A DNA stretch of 64,000 bases from contig CAZSHS010000006.1 of NCBI GenBank assembly GCA_964606665.1, forward strand, positions 86,979 to 150,978, given 5' to 3'. This document shows, piece after piece, positions 34,512-43,925 of this stretch (position 1 is its first letter; each line of letters starts with the position of its first letter). The stretch is from Aved-18 sp964606665 (GTDB lineage: Bacteria > Cyanobacteriota > Vampirovibrionia > Obscuribacterales > Obscuribacteraceae). The notes under the pieces were generated by a model that had not been told where the DNA came from, ran no database searches, and saw only the letters and a list, made by a program, of their open reading frames with translations. The position numbers were made by a program, and so were the translations under genes.

Positions 34512-36219
34512 CCACGTCTTCTGGAGATTCTACTTTTGACTCGACATTCTCAGTGTACTCAATTTTTTTCAAATCTTCTTTATCCTTTTTCTCGTGCACC
34601 AGGCGAGCGGTCACAGTGCGCCTGCTTACGGGGATTGAGCGATTTTGCGAAATGGCCCATACAGTGACGTAATAAATTCCAGGTTTACCTTCGTTTGAGA
34701 TTGAAACTTTACCGGAAAAATTAGTTCCTCTAACTTTGACACCGCCTTTAATCGGTATGTCCGATTGCGGTTTTATGCCAGTGCCTATTCCACCTGGACC
34801 AGCCATAACAATTAGAGGTGCAGCCAGTGCTACTGGAGGCATGAAAACACCGCCTGCTATTGCTGCTGCAACGCCAAGACCTTTTAGAGCGATAATCAGT
34901 TTGCTGTAGTCTCGCTCTGACTTTTGTCTATGAGCCATATAGTCGAGCGGCGGAAAATAAGGCAGTGCCTCTTTTGAGGTAGGATCTTCTTCGATTGGAA
35001 TATCATTCAACTCTTCGTAAGCTAGAGTTATGCGGTCAAAAGTGAGCGGTTCCAAAAGCGTTCCGCTTATATGAATATCGTCTTGAACATATACTTCTTT
35101 TGGTATTGATTCATAAGTACCTTTGCGAGTGAGGACCTCTGCACAAGCAAATATCGAACTGCCATCGCTGCTTGGAGAAAATTGAATGGAAAGATGAGTT
35201 GCATCGGGGTTCAGTAACGCTTCTCGGTCATCCTGACGCTCAAGCATCATTTTGATCAATGCAGCGCCCACCATTTTATTGAGTTCTGAAGATTTTAAAT
35301 TGCCGGTTGTAATGGCTGAAAGACACTCTTCAACGGCATCGGCTCCACCTAATTCAGTGAGGCGTTGATCAGGATTTCTGCCTTTGAGATCAGTGTGCGA
35401 AATTATTTTGCGAGTAGCCAGTTCGGTAATATGTGCTTTTGCCATATTATCTGTAATAGAGTCAGCCTCTAGTGGAGAAAGACCTCTGGCCTGCCTTTCG
35501 GCATTAATAGCGTATAAACCAAAGAGTTTCATTTCGTCGGCATTAATGGTCGTAGTTGCTTCAGGCGAATTTAAAAATGATTCGACAATTTGAAATTCAG
35601 CTTGCTTTGGTTGAATGGTGTTGTCTGTCCAGGTTGGCGCAATGCCTGGATCCAACTGATCGGGAGGAATGCCTGGAACTAAATTGTTGACAGTAGGCGG
35701 CACCATATTTGGTGGTGGTGTATTTGAATTGGGATTTTGATTTTCAGAGGTTGAAGTAGAAGTGGAGCCATAAAGGCTTTCTTGCAATTTTTTTAAACGC
35801 TCAGGCATGGTTAATTTTGGATGAGTATTTCCAAATAAAGCCATTTCAAGCCTCGATAAACGATCATTGAGAGAGCCGTTGCCTGCCTTTCCTCCCGGCT
35901 GGACAGAATGATCAGCAAACATCACTTCCTCTAATTGCTTGATCTGATTTAGATAAGGTGATGAGTCGGCCTTTTTACTTCCTTTGATATCTGGAGCTAA
36001 TGGTGGAGTTTCGTCCTTCTTGCCAGAATCAAGCACCGGTTTTAAGGGAATGAGCGTATTTTTTGTAATTACTGGTGATTTGCTTTTATTCTTGGCATTG
36101 GATTGTTTTTTTTGCGCAAGGCTTGCAGCATCGCTCGGTTGCGCGTGAAAATACAAGCTCTGAAACAGAACCAGAAGAATCGACAAAATCGCTAACGATT
36201 TGAGATGAATCTTGTACAC
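34498..36219 (-). CDS. Exported CAP (SCP-like) domain protein
   Basis: 573 residues. A signal peptide (SLAILSILLVLFQSLYFHA) is followed by a Pro/Asn/Lys-rich region and a helical segment (SLNDRLSRLEMALFGNTHPKL). The CAP domain is about 225-380: AINAERQARGLSPLEAD, AKAHITELATRKIISH and a later FACAEVLTRKG. A hydrophobic Gly/Pro stretch (GLGVAAAIAGGVFMPPVALA) and a beta-rich C-terminal domain follow. CAP proteins are secreted and bind lipids or glycans in several known cases. It starts with GTG and overlaps the following VWA gene by 14 bases. Function unknown. Confidence 0.78.
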   Translation of the reverse strand: MYKIHLKSLAILSILLVLFQSLYFHAQPSDAASLAQKKQSNAKNKSKSPVITKNTLIPLKPVLDSGKKDETPPLAPDIKGSKKADSSPYLNQIKQLEEVMFADHSVQPGGKAGNGSLNDRLSRLEMALFGNTHPKLTMPERLKKLQESLYGSTSTSTSENQNPNSNTPPPNMVPPTVNNLVPGIPPDQLDPGIAPTWTDNTIQPKQAEFQIVESFLNSPEATTTINADEMKLFGLYAINAERQARGLSPLEADSITDNMAKAHITELATRKIISHTDLKGRNPDQRLTELGGADAVEECLSAITTGNLKSSELNKMVGAALIKMMLERQDDREALLNPDATHLSIQFSPSSDGSSIFACAEVLTRKGTYESIPKEVYVQDDIHISGTLLEPLTFDRITLAYEELNDIPIEEDPTSKEALPYFPPLDYMAHRQKSERDYSKLIIALKGLGVAAAIAGGVFMPPVALAAPLIVMAGPGGIGTGIKPQSDIPIKGGVKVRGTNFSGKVSISNEGKPGIYYVTVWAISQNRSIPVSRRTVTARLVHEKKDKEDLKKIEYTENVESKVESPEDVDAQK

Positions 36220-36241
36220 AATATATATATTTTAGTCGTAT

Positions 36242-37057
36242 CTAGTTCAGATGTACCAGGGCAGCTTGACGCCCCGTCGTTCCACCCGAAGCTCGGTGTG
36301 AATAGAAGACATCGTGTGAGCAAGATGTGCACCAGGCGCAGATATCGACTTCTTTTACTCCTAGCTGCAACAACTGTCTGGCATTTATTCCCTTTAAGTC
36401 TGGTCTTGCACTTGCATCTACTTCGCGCCGTTCTATAAGGCTTTCGGGGTCTTGTACCGTATCAGATAACTTTTGCAGGGCATCTTCTTGCACCGGATAG
36501 CAGCAAGTGCCAATTGCTGGACCGATTGCAGCAATCATGTCGCCTGTGTGGCAGCCATATTGGCGCTTCATAGCCTCGACTCCGCGCACAACTATTTCTT
36601 GTGCTGTTCCGCGCCATCCAGCATGAAAAATGCCAGCTATGTTCTTATTTTTGTCATAAACAATTACTGGCACGCAGTCGGCAAAATGCAACATTAAGGT
36701 CAATTTCGGTTTGGCAGTAACCAATCCGTCTACTTCTTTTAGTATAGGCAAATTGTCAGGGTCGTCCAAAATTTCGACATTGGCGGAATGAACTTGCCCA
36801 GCCACCGCGATTTTAGAATCGGATAAAGCAAGTATGCGGCGCAGATTCTCTCTATTATTCAAAGCATCCGCCCGTCCCGATTCTCCGCCTACTAGCGTGC
36901 CGAGGTTGAATGCTGTGTAAGGTTCAGGGCTATTACCGCCCTTGCGTGTAGTAAAGGCATGGCAAAGATTCTTTTGAGCTTTGAGCAGGGGCGAGAAAAC
37001 GAGGTCTACGCCCTGTAAATTTTCGATCGTCCACAAATTGTATTTGGTAGCTAGCAT
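36242..37057 (-). CDS. pgeF: Purine nucleoside phosphorylase / YfiH-family multicopper-like enzyme
   Basis: 271 residues of the YfiH/PgeF (DUF152) family. Zn-binding and catalytic residues are present in QVHSANVEI, FADCVPVIVYD and FHAGWRGTAQEIVV; the C-terminus has CTSCSHDVFYSHR. Members act on purine nucleosides (adenosine or inosine phosphorolysis), and some were earlier reported as laccases or as peptidoglycan-editing factors. The ATG at 37057 has GGAGG upstream; the longer frame to 37075 is less likely. Its start overlaps the 3' end of the SDR gene upstream, so they are coupled. Confidence 0.9.
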   Translation of the reverse strand: MLATKYNLWTIENLQGVDLVFSPLLKAQKNLCHAFTTRKGGNSPEPYTAFNLGTLVGGESGRADALNNRENLRRILALSDSKIAVAGQVHSANVEILDDPDNLPILKEVDGLVTAKPKLTLMLHFADCVPVIVYDKNKNIAGIFHAGWRGTAQEIVVRGVEAMKRQYGCHTGDMIAAIGPAIGTCCYPVQEDALQKLSDTVQDPESLIERREVDASARPDLKGINARQLLQLGVKEVDICAWCTSCSHDVFYSHRASGGTTGRQAALVHLN

Positions 37058-37857
37058 AGCGAAAGCCCTCCACATATAGTTATAGCTTGACCAGTGATCC
37101 CTTTGCTTGCGTCTGCACTTAAAAAGGAGGCAAGATTTGCGATCTCAAAAGGATCGAGCAACCGTTTTTGGGGAACTGAAAGTTCTGCAATTGCAATTGA
37201 TTCATCAGGCGGAATCTCATTCTCCAGGCACCATTTAGGGTCTTTCAATTGTTTGATTGCCATGTCGGTTGCAACCCAGCCAGGGCAAATACAATTAACT
37301 GTGACACCATATTCGGCTAATTCAAGCGCCATTGATTGAGTAAGTCCTACCAGACCGAATTTAGAAGCGGAGTAAGCCTTGCCAAGCTTTTCTCCTCTAA
37401 TTCCGGAAATAGAAGATATATTGATTATTCGTCCAAATCCACGCTCTTGCATGCCCTGGGCGAAATGGCGGCATAACAGATATGGCGCTTTTAAATTGAT
37501 ATTTATACTCGTTTCAAAATCGAGATCCTCGCTGTTTTTTCTATATATAGGTTCGTCTAATTTGTAAATTCCAGCATTGTTCAAAAGCACGTCAATGACC
37601 TGAAAATCAGTGTCTATCTTATTGCACAGACTCTTGATTTGTTTTGTGTCATTTAGATCGCACGAATACCACTTCCATTCTAAATTTGCATTGTCAAGCG
37701 ATCGCAATTCTTGAAGAAGCTCATCTGGAGCCTCTTTGGCTCTAGAGACCAAAGCTAATTTAAAACCTTTCTGAGCAAACTCAAGGGCGCATGCTTTGCC
37801 AATACCGCGAGATGCACCTGTAATGAGGACACATCGGCTTTGTGTGAATGCACTCAT
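37051..37857 (-). CDS. Short-chain dehydrogenase, FabG-like
   Basis: 268 residues. Classical SDR motifs: cofactor site LITGASRGIGKA, NNAG in LLNNAGIYK, catalytic Ser in IINISSISGIRG and Tyr/Lys in YSASKFGLVG, then a CPGWVATDM motif and the C-terminal GITGQAITICGG. These are typical of 3-oxoacyl-ACP or acetoacetyl-CoA reductases using NADP(H). The ATG at 37857 has GGAG upstream; an upstream in-frame start at 37887 lacks one. Coupled with pgeF. Substrate not known from context. Confidence 0.85.
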   Translation of the reverse strand: MSAFTQSRCVLITGASRGIGKACALEFAQKGFKLALVSRAKEAPDELLQELRSLDNANLEWKWYSCDLNDTKQIKSLCNKIDTDFQVIDVLLNNAGIYKLDEPIYRKNSEDLDFETSININLKAPYLLCRHFAQGMQERGFGRIINISSISGIRGEKLGKAYSASKFGLVGLTQSMALELAEYGVTVNCICPGWVATDMAIKQLKDPKWCLENEIPPDESIAIAELSVPQKRLLDPFEIANLASFLSADASKGITGQAITICGGLSLC

Positions 37858-38022
37858 AAAAAACTCCAAAAGACCGGCGTAGTACACTATATAACTTTAC
37901 GAGCACAGTCTGGGAACATTAGGTCACGTTTGGCTGTCTATTTCGCAAGTGGTGTGAATCACCAAATTACAAATAAATGGCGTAGTCCCCAGTTACAGGA
38001 ATTACTTAGGTAGGAAAATAAA

Positions 38023-39267
38023 ATGAGCACAAGACTATCCACCTCGCTTAAACAGAGAGTTTTAGCAGGAGCCTTAATACTCAGTCAAACCTTGGCACTC
38101 ACACCAAATATGGTGCTAGCTGCAGGAGACATTGTGTATGTTGCAGGTCAACCTGTTCTCACAGGAATCTTAGGAGCAGGCAGTACAACTAGTACTGCAA
38201 GAGCTGAGCAAATTCAGGGTAACCTCGATAACGCTCTTGTCGCTGCAAAAGATAGAACACCCGCTGCGGTTAATATTGCATATGTGAAAGGCCAGCCAGT
38301 AATCACTTTAGGTGGTTTTCAGGTTGTCACCGTGGATAGTGCCAGTGCCAAAGCGGCCGGTACCACTCCTGCAGTTCTAGCCCAACGTTGGGCAGACAAG
38401 CTGAGAGCCGTTCTTCGCGACCAGGCTAGTATCCAAAGCTATGTTTCGCAATTGTCTGGAGATTATGCATCAAGCGCACCAGCAGTGAGTAACGCTGCAC
38501 CGCCTCAGATGCAACAACAACCACAAGGCGACTACTACGCTGCCAATTCAAATATGGGGCAGTATCAAGCGCCGCAGCCACCGCAATATGCCGGCAATTA
38601 TAATCCACCTCCTGGTTATTCAGTTCCAGTGCAAGGTTACAGACAAGGCCGCGTAGCCTATGCTCCAGCAGGATTAACTATTAAAGCCAATCTTGCCACC
38701 TCAATTACAAGTCAGTTAGCCAAGCCTGGCGATCTCGTGCAAGCAAATGTTAGTCAAGCCATCATGCTTGGCGATTCACAAATACCCCTGGGATCTGTCC
38801 TTCTGGGACAAGTTTCGGACGCGCAAGCAAGTCGACGTTTTGGGTTGACCGGTAAACTAGGTATTCAATTCAATAGACTTAGAACTCCAGATGGTGTTGA
38901 AACACCTATTAGTGCTCACCTTGTAGGTGGCATTGGCAAATACGACGACAAAGCGAACAACGATCAATTTGTTGGCGAAACCTGGAAAAATAAAGCTCTT
39001 CAAACTGGTGTGAGAGGCGCTGCTGGCGCCGGTTTAGGTGCCGCCCTTGGGACTGCTGTCGGCGCTATCGCCGGTGGTGGAAGAGGAGCCGGACGCGGAG
39101 CATGGTCTGGCACCGCTATCGGTGGCGGTCTAGGAGTGGCAGACTCTCTGCTTTTGCGTAAAGGCAAGGAAGTCACTATTCCTTCTGGAACTGCAGTTGA
39201 AGTTCAACTTGATGCACCCGTCTCTATTGCCGGAGGTGCTCCCGGTCAATATGGAGGAGCTTACTAA
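38023..39267 (+). CDS. Exported protein with Gln/Pro linker and TrbI-like beta-rich domain
   Basis: 414 residues. A signal peptide (VLAGALILSQTLALTPNMVLA) is followed by a first domain with repeated short strands (DIVYVAGQPVLTG, NIAYVKGQPVITLGG). Then a Gln/Pro/Tyr-rich linker (about 155-210) leads to a C-terminal domain with the pattern ...TSQLAKPGDLVQANVSQAI, then IPLGSVLLGQV and LGIQFNRLRTPDG. That pattern also appears in the convergent gene at 39349 and resembles the VirB10/TrbI-type beta barrel. A Gly-rich stretch (GAGLGAALGTAVGAIAGGG) could be a glycine zipper. Function unknown; likely outer envelope. Confidence 0.7.
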   Translation: MSTRLSTSLKQRVLAGALILSQTLALTPNMVLAAGDIVYVAGQPVLTGILGAGSTTSTARAEQIQGNLDNALVAAKDRTPAAVNIAYVKGQPVITLGGFQVVTVDSASAKAAGTTPAVLAQRWADKLRAVLRDQASIQSYVSQLSGDYASSAPAVSNAAPPQMQQQPQGDYYAANSNMGQYQAPQPPQYAGNYNPPPGYSVPVQGYRQGRVAYAPAGLTIKANLATSITSQLAKPGDLVQANVSQAIMLGDSQIPLGSVLLGQVSDAQASRRFGLTGKLGIQFNRLRTPDGVETPISAHLVGGIGKYDDKANNDQFVGETWKNKALQTGVRGAAGAGLGAALGTAVGAIAGGGRGAGRGAWSGTAIGGGLGVADSLLLRKGKEVTIPSGTAVEVQLDAPVSIAGGAPGQYGGAY

Positions 39268-39292
39268 AGCTCCAGGGTACATTGAGAAAACT

Positions 39293-39322
39293 AAAAGGCT
39301 CGGTAGCAATACCGAGCCTTTT
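39293..39322. terminator. Bidirectional Rho-independent terminator
   Basis: A 13-bp perfect stem (AAAAGGCTCGGTA / TACCGAGCCTTTT) around a GCAA tetraloop. A U-rich end follows on either strand, so it serves both convergent genes (stops at 39267 and 39349). Confidence 0.92.
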
Positions 39323-39348
39323 GGTTTTCTTTATTTATTTTGGTCTAT

Positions 39349-40752
39349 TTATTTTTTTGACTTACCTTTGCGATCTACTTCTCCGCGTACTTTAGAAGTG
39401 GCTCCAGGCATCAATTCGGCTTCGGTCATTGCTTCGCCAGTAAATTCTTTTTGTAGTTCAACCAGGAATTCATCACCAGGTTTGATGATTGCTTCTTGTC
39501 CTTTGGTCACGGTGTCTTCAATAATCCAGCTTCCTGGAATTCCGCTTAAAAAGCCCCAGGCAAAGCCCTTTATACGACGATGTCGCACATTGGTTCCAAC
39601 TGGTTTCATGAAAGCAAAAGATGGATTTATAGCACCCATAACTCCAAGTGCCACAGGCATTGCCCCAAAAGTGAAAGCACCAGCAGGAGCCATTGCAGCA
39701 TTTAGTCCGACTCTTACTGCTTTGTAGCGCAGTTGTTGCCCCCATGGACCTGTAATTTGTCCATCATGGTTTACGCCAAGTAAGCGACCCTCTGCTTTGT
39801 TTTTCACTATGCGTGCTCTTCGTGCAGGCTTTGCATTCAAGGCAATGTGTTCACCTTTTTCATTTAAAATTTCATCGAAAGCAATGCCTATGCAGCCCGA
39901 GTTTCTATACCATCGAGTTGGACTCACAAGTGAGTGCATAACACTGCGTGCAGGCAAAATATAATCGATGTGACCCGTCACCACAGAGCCTTTTTTAGCT
40001 ATATGTCTGTCACCGATTTTGATGTCGTATTTCAAACGAGCTTGAATGTTGTCGCCTAATTTTGCTGTTTTGCTAGACAATTGCGAAACCATCGATACTG
40101 GAAATTGTGCTCCAGCCTTAATATGTGTTTTGCCTTCGTCTGTCGGCATTTCTTCGTACACAATTGTGGCTTGAACTTCTTCGCTTTCATCACTGTCTAT
40201 TGTGATGATGCCTTCCTCTTCCTCTTTGGCGCCATCTTCTAGGAAGGAAAGCTCGGCTTCTGTTTTTTCAGGGGTTAAAAGAGGTGTCAGCGAAGTTTCA
40301 TGCTGCGGAATTTTTAGTGAGCTTATATCGCCGTCTTTGACCACAGTATTTTCTTCAACAACAGTTTTTAGCGCAGGCTCGCTTTTTGTATCGGGTTGAG
40401 CGACAGTTGTTGAATTATTTGCAGTTTCTTTTGCCGTTTCGCTTGAACTGGTATCGGGAGTTACTGGTTGAATTTCGGTAGCAACTGGTGTTTCGACAGT
40501 TGTTGTCTCAACAGTTTTGGTTTCAACTTTGGCATCATCTGTTTTAGTTTCAGTAAGAGGAATCGCCTCCGCCAATGCTTGGGGTGGTGTCTCTTTACTG
40601 ATGGTGGCTGGCATATCAACACTTGCAGTCTTTGTATTCAATGCATCTTCCTGCCAGGCAAAGGCAGGACTTGCAGTGGTAAAGATTAGCTGTAGCGAAA
40701 GAATCACACGAGCGCATCTTGATTTAGACTGAAAAAAAGAACTGAGCTGCAT
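39349..40752 (-). CDS. Exported protein with TrbI-like beta-rich domain
   Basis: 467 residues. A signal peptide (VILSLQLIFTTASPAFA) is followed by a Thr/Val/Glu-rich low-complexity region (about 40-200). The C-terminal part (about 210-450) has the same design as the neighbouring plus-strand gene: VSQLSSKTAKLGDNIQARL, IAKKGSVVTGHID, then CIGIAFDEILNEKGE, and a Gly-rich stretch. The two genes are thus convergent relatives. The ATG at 40752 follows AAGGATAAGCAT. Function unknown; probably envelope. Confidence 0.7.
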   Translation of the reverse strand: MQLSSFFQSKSRCARVILSLQLIFTTASPAFAWQEDALNTKTASVDMPATISKETPPQALAEAIPLTETKTDDAKVETKTVETTTVETPVATEIQPVTPDTSSSETAKETANNSTTVAQPDTKSEPALKTVVEENTVVKDGDISSLKIPQHETSLTPLLTPEKTEAELSFLEDGAKEEEEGIITIDSDESEEVQATIVYEEMPTDEGKTHIKAGAQFPVSMVSQLSSKTAKLGDNIQARLKYDIKIGDRHIAKKGSVVTGHIDYILPARSVMHSLVSPTRWYRNSGCIGIAFDEILNEKGEHIALNAKPARRARIVKNKAEGRLLGVNHDGQITGPWGQQLRYKAVRVGLNAAMAPAGAFTFGAMPVALGVMGAINPSFAFMKPVGTNVRHRRIKGFAWGFLSGIPGSWIIEDTVTKGQEAIIKPGDEFLVELQKEFTGEAMTEAELMPGATSKVRGEVDRKGKSKK

Positions 40753-40875
40753 ATGCTTATCCTTAACCTTAAGACCTGAGGAGACCTGAATCTATATTTG
40801 AGGAATATAATTTTAGCCTATTCGTGAATATCTGACTCTTCCTTTCGGGATGCCAACAGGACACTTGTATTGAAA

Positions 40876-43800
40876 TTACATTCCAGGTCCGAGCAATTGA
40901 AATGCAGCCCAGTTGCGTGGATTGCGATCTCTTGACATTGACAGTAGTTGCGCTTGTCTCAGAGACTTGGCAGCATTCAAACCTTGCTTCTTATTTTGGT
41001 AGAAACTGGCTAGTTCGCTGACTCTGTTGTTATCTGGCGAGCTCCATAAGCTCATCATGACGTTGCGAGCTCCGGCATACGTAAGTCCTCGGCTAAATAC
41101 CTGGATTCCTTTGCCCTCGCAATTTTCGCCATTGACCGAAGTCTGACTCAAAATTACAAGGTCATTAGGCATGTTGATAGCAAACAATTGACCTGCCAAA
41201 GTCTGTTGATTTTTATCAGTTGGAGTAAATGGAAGTTTCACTTTCATTGGATTGTAATCAGGTAATTTGAGTGAAGATGATAAGTGAAATACCGATTTGC
41301 CTTCGGCTTCTTTTTCTAAAGCTAACAAGTCGCCTTGCGGCAGTTTGGTTACCAAATCAGGGCTTATTACAGAAGTGATTTGCGAGCTTTCTGATTGCTC
41401 AGAGGGGCTGTCGTTAGCCGATACAAGCACTGTCAACCTGGTGGCAGTACTTACTGGAGCGTCGAGCAGTGACCTCATTGATGGTGCCAAAGTGAGCAGG
41501 TGATTTTCAACGAAGTATTTGCCGTTTTCATCTACTAGAGCGGCGAATGGAAGGTTGAACAAAGGACCATCTGGAATGATGACAATCTGTTTGTCGTCAG
41601 TGGTCGGCAAGAAGGCACGCACCGCTTGGGGAAACAAATCGGCATACAGATTTTGCAAAAGAACCCGGTCATTATCGTTTGGTGCTTCAGTGCCTGTAAG
41701 TGACGCCAATACGCCTACAATTTGTTTTTTTAGTTTGTCTTCACCCACAGGCAAAACACTCGCGGACAAGCGTCCCAAGGGATCGACCGTGAAACACAAC
41801 GTAGAGGTGTTGCCGACCAGATACTCTATTGTGGTCAACTGGTTGCTACGTGCATTGTTGATGATTTCTTCAACTGTAGTGGGATATGGCGCAATCAATC
41901 TAGCTAATGATTTATTTTCTCTAGCAATAGTGCTGAAGCGGGTAATCCAGTTTGTCCATTCTTTGGACAATCTGTCAGGTGTAGTTGAACTTTCAGCCGC
42001 ATGCAAGTGTGCTTTTTGTTTGAGCAAGTCTCTGTAAACGCTTTCATCAACTTGCTTGACATCGGCATCTTTCTGATTCCATATATTGTTGAACTGTTCT
42101 TCTTTAAGCTGCTCAGCAGCAAGTAAAGCTTGCTCTGACATTCCCTGTGATGCAACTAGCACTATCAGTTGGTGGGCAAAATCGCGTCTTGTTGTTGGGT
42201 AGCCTAAGCTTTCAGGAGATGGATAAAACCCGGCTTGGGGCGAGCGGAAGTGAGAAAGCGCAGCTTTAAGGTCTTCTTTGGCCTTGTCTGGAACGTTATT
42301 GGCCACATTCATTTTGGCTGAAAGGGTGTAGGCGCGCCACAAACATGAGTCGTCGCTAAATTTCTTTGCTAGCTCCATGCCTTTGTTCAGATATTTACTA
42401 GTTGCTATTGGGTCTGCCATCTTCATGGACAGCTCGGCAAGAGCTATATATGTGCGCGGAGCAAGCACTCCAAAGCGTTCAGGATTCTTGTCCAACATAG
42501 GCAAGAAAGTATTGTAGTGGTCCAACGCTTCTTTTATTTTGCCAGCGCGAAATTTGGCGCAGGCTAAATTGCTTGCAATTAAGATTTGCATTTTAGGTTG
42601 TTCAGGTTTAATCAGCCCTTGAAACTCCATCGCTTTTTCAAAGTATGGTACTGATTTGAAAACGTCACCAGAGGTGGCTTCTGCTACACCAAGCGCATTT
42701 TGAATCTCAGCAAAATGATAAAAACTGCTAGATTTTTCAAAGAATGGAGTTAGGTCTTTGAAAATTTTAGTGGCAGATTCGGTATCACCAGTACTTGCAA
42801 GCGAGAAAGCGTAACCCATCATGAGAAAAGCTTTTCCTTCTTTACTCATTGGTTCGTTTTTGCCCAGTGATTTTGCCATGTCATATGCTTTTTGATAGGA
42901 AGCTTTGCTGTCTCTGTAATCACCCAGGACAAATTGCGCATTGCCTAAGGAGCACAAAGCGCTTATTTTGGCTCTTTTGTCAGGAATTTTTTCGGCAATT
43001 GAAATTCCTCTTTGTGCTTCTTCAAGGGCGGCAACATACCATCCCAGTTCTGTCATTAAGGTTGAAATCTTAATGCGTAGAACAAGGGCCATTTGGAGGC
43101 TATTTCCCTGTTCAAGATATTGCGATGATTGGTGGAAGAACGTAATCGCTTCTTTGTGCTTGCCGTTTTGAAGCAAAAGGGTGCCTGCAAGATTAAGAAC
43201 GGTGGAGGCTTCTAACGGGTCTGCGTTGGCCTGACCGACCAAGCTTTTCAGTGCCATCTCCAATTGTTTTGCTGCCCAGACTGGATTCTCTAACCCAAAA
43301 TAAGCTTGAGCAAGAGCTACTCTTGCTCTTCCCAAATCGGTCTGAGCGTTAATAGCGCTTAATACTTCGACTGCATTTTCGCCAAGTTGTTTTGCTCTAA
43401 CCCATTTACCTTGTTGTAGTGCCACTTTGCACATTCCAATAAGGGCTTTACCTTGACCGTCTGCATATTTCATTTCGATGGACTCGCCATAAGCATCTTG
43501 CCATCTGATTAAAGCTTCGTGAGTGTTGCCTTCTTTGAAGAACTTTTCAGCCATGGCATTCATTTTGTTAACACGCTCAAGAGCTGAGCCCGTTTTTTCG
43601 GTGTTAACTAACTTCATTAGCTCTTGCACGTTTTCTTGACGAACTTCTTGCAATTTAGCATTGCCGCCCGCTCCTACTTGAGTCTGGGCATCTATTGAAC
43701 TCTGCGCCATTGCCGCTTGAGGATTGACACCAAGCAGCAAAATAGCCAACCATGCGGTGTTTTGCCCTAGGATTTGCGAAATTGTTCTTGTCGATTTCAT
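40876..43800 (-). CDS. Exported TPR protein with degenerate CHAT domain
   Basis: 974 residues from the chosen start. A signal peptide (SQILGQNTAWLAILLLGVNP plus QAAMA) precedes many TPR repeats (about 60-580). A CHAT (caspase-like) domain ends the protein, with PDGPLFNLPFAALVDENGKY, GLTYAGARNVMMSLW and NWAAFQLLG. The catalytic His motif (normally HxxTH) reads VFHLSSS and the Cys motif (normally LSACET) reads LSQTSV, so both catalytic residues appear lost. A frame reaching 43896 would overlap the glpD promoter; Met at 43800 begins a proper signal peptide. Probably a binding or scaffold protein in the envelope. Confidence 0.85.
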   Translation of the reverse strand: MKSTRTISQILGQNTAWLAILLLGVNPQAAMAQSSIDAQTQVGAGGNAKLQEVRQENVQELMKLVNTEKTGSALERVNKMNAMAEKFFKEGNTHEALIRWQDAYGESIEMKYADGQGKALIGMCKVALQQGKWVRAKQLGENAVEVLSAINAQTDLGRARVALAQAYFGLENPVWAAKQLEMALKSLVGQANADPLEASTVLNLAGTLLLQNGKHKEAITFFHQSSQYLEQGNSLQMALVLRIKISTLMTELGWYVAALEEAQRGISIAEKIPDKRAKISALCSLGNAQFVLGDYRDSKASYQKAYDMAKSLGKNEPMSKEGKAFLMMGYAFSLASTGDTESATKIFKDLTPFFEKSSSFYHFAEIQNALGVAEATSGDVFKSVPYFEKAMEFQGLIKPEQPKMQILIASNLACAKFRAGKIKEALDHYNTFLPMLDKNPERFGVLAPRTYIALAELSMKMADPIATSKYLNKGMELAKKFSDDSCLWRAYTLSAKMNVANNVPDKAKEDLKAALSHFRSPQAGFYPSPESLGYPTTRRDFAHQLIVLVASQGMSEQALLAAEQLKEEQFNNIWNQKDADVKQVDESVYRDLLKQKAHLHAAESSTTPDRLSKEWTNWITRFSTIARENKSLARLIAPYPTTVEEIINNARSNQLTTIEYLVGNTSTLCFTVDPLGRLSASVLPVGEDKLKKQIVGVLASLTGTEAPNDNDRVLLQNLYADLFPQAVRAFLPTTDDKQIVIIPDGPLFNLPFAALVDENGKYFVENHLLTLAPSMRSLLDAPVSTATRLTVLVSANDSPSEQSESSQITSVISPDLVTKLPQGDLLALEKEAEGKSVFHLSSSLKLPDYNPMKVKLPFTPTDKNQQTLAGQLFAINMPNDLVILSQTSVNGENCEGKGIQVFSRGLTYAGARNVMMSLWSSPDNNRVSELASFYQNKKQGLNAAKSLRQAQLLSMSRDRNPRNWAAFQLLGPGM

Positions 43801-43925
43801 TAGAAAATAGCTCGCCTCAAAAAGTACCTTATAAAGATAGCCAACTAAGCCAAAATTTTCCTTCGAGTTTGCCAAGGTTTCAAGAAGTATGGGCAAAAAA
43901 TAAGGTAGCTAGTAACATAGAACAA

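Noticed and set aside
28912..37710. Cyanobacterial HIP1-type octamer GCGATCGC
   Set aside because: Only two copies noticed (near 28914 and 37700), about the number expected by chance; no enrichment.
39197..39727. 176-aa open frame crossing the convergent genes
   Set aside because: Overlaps the ends of two genes and the strong terminator; composition is not protein-like.
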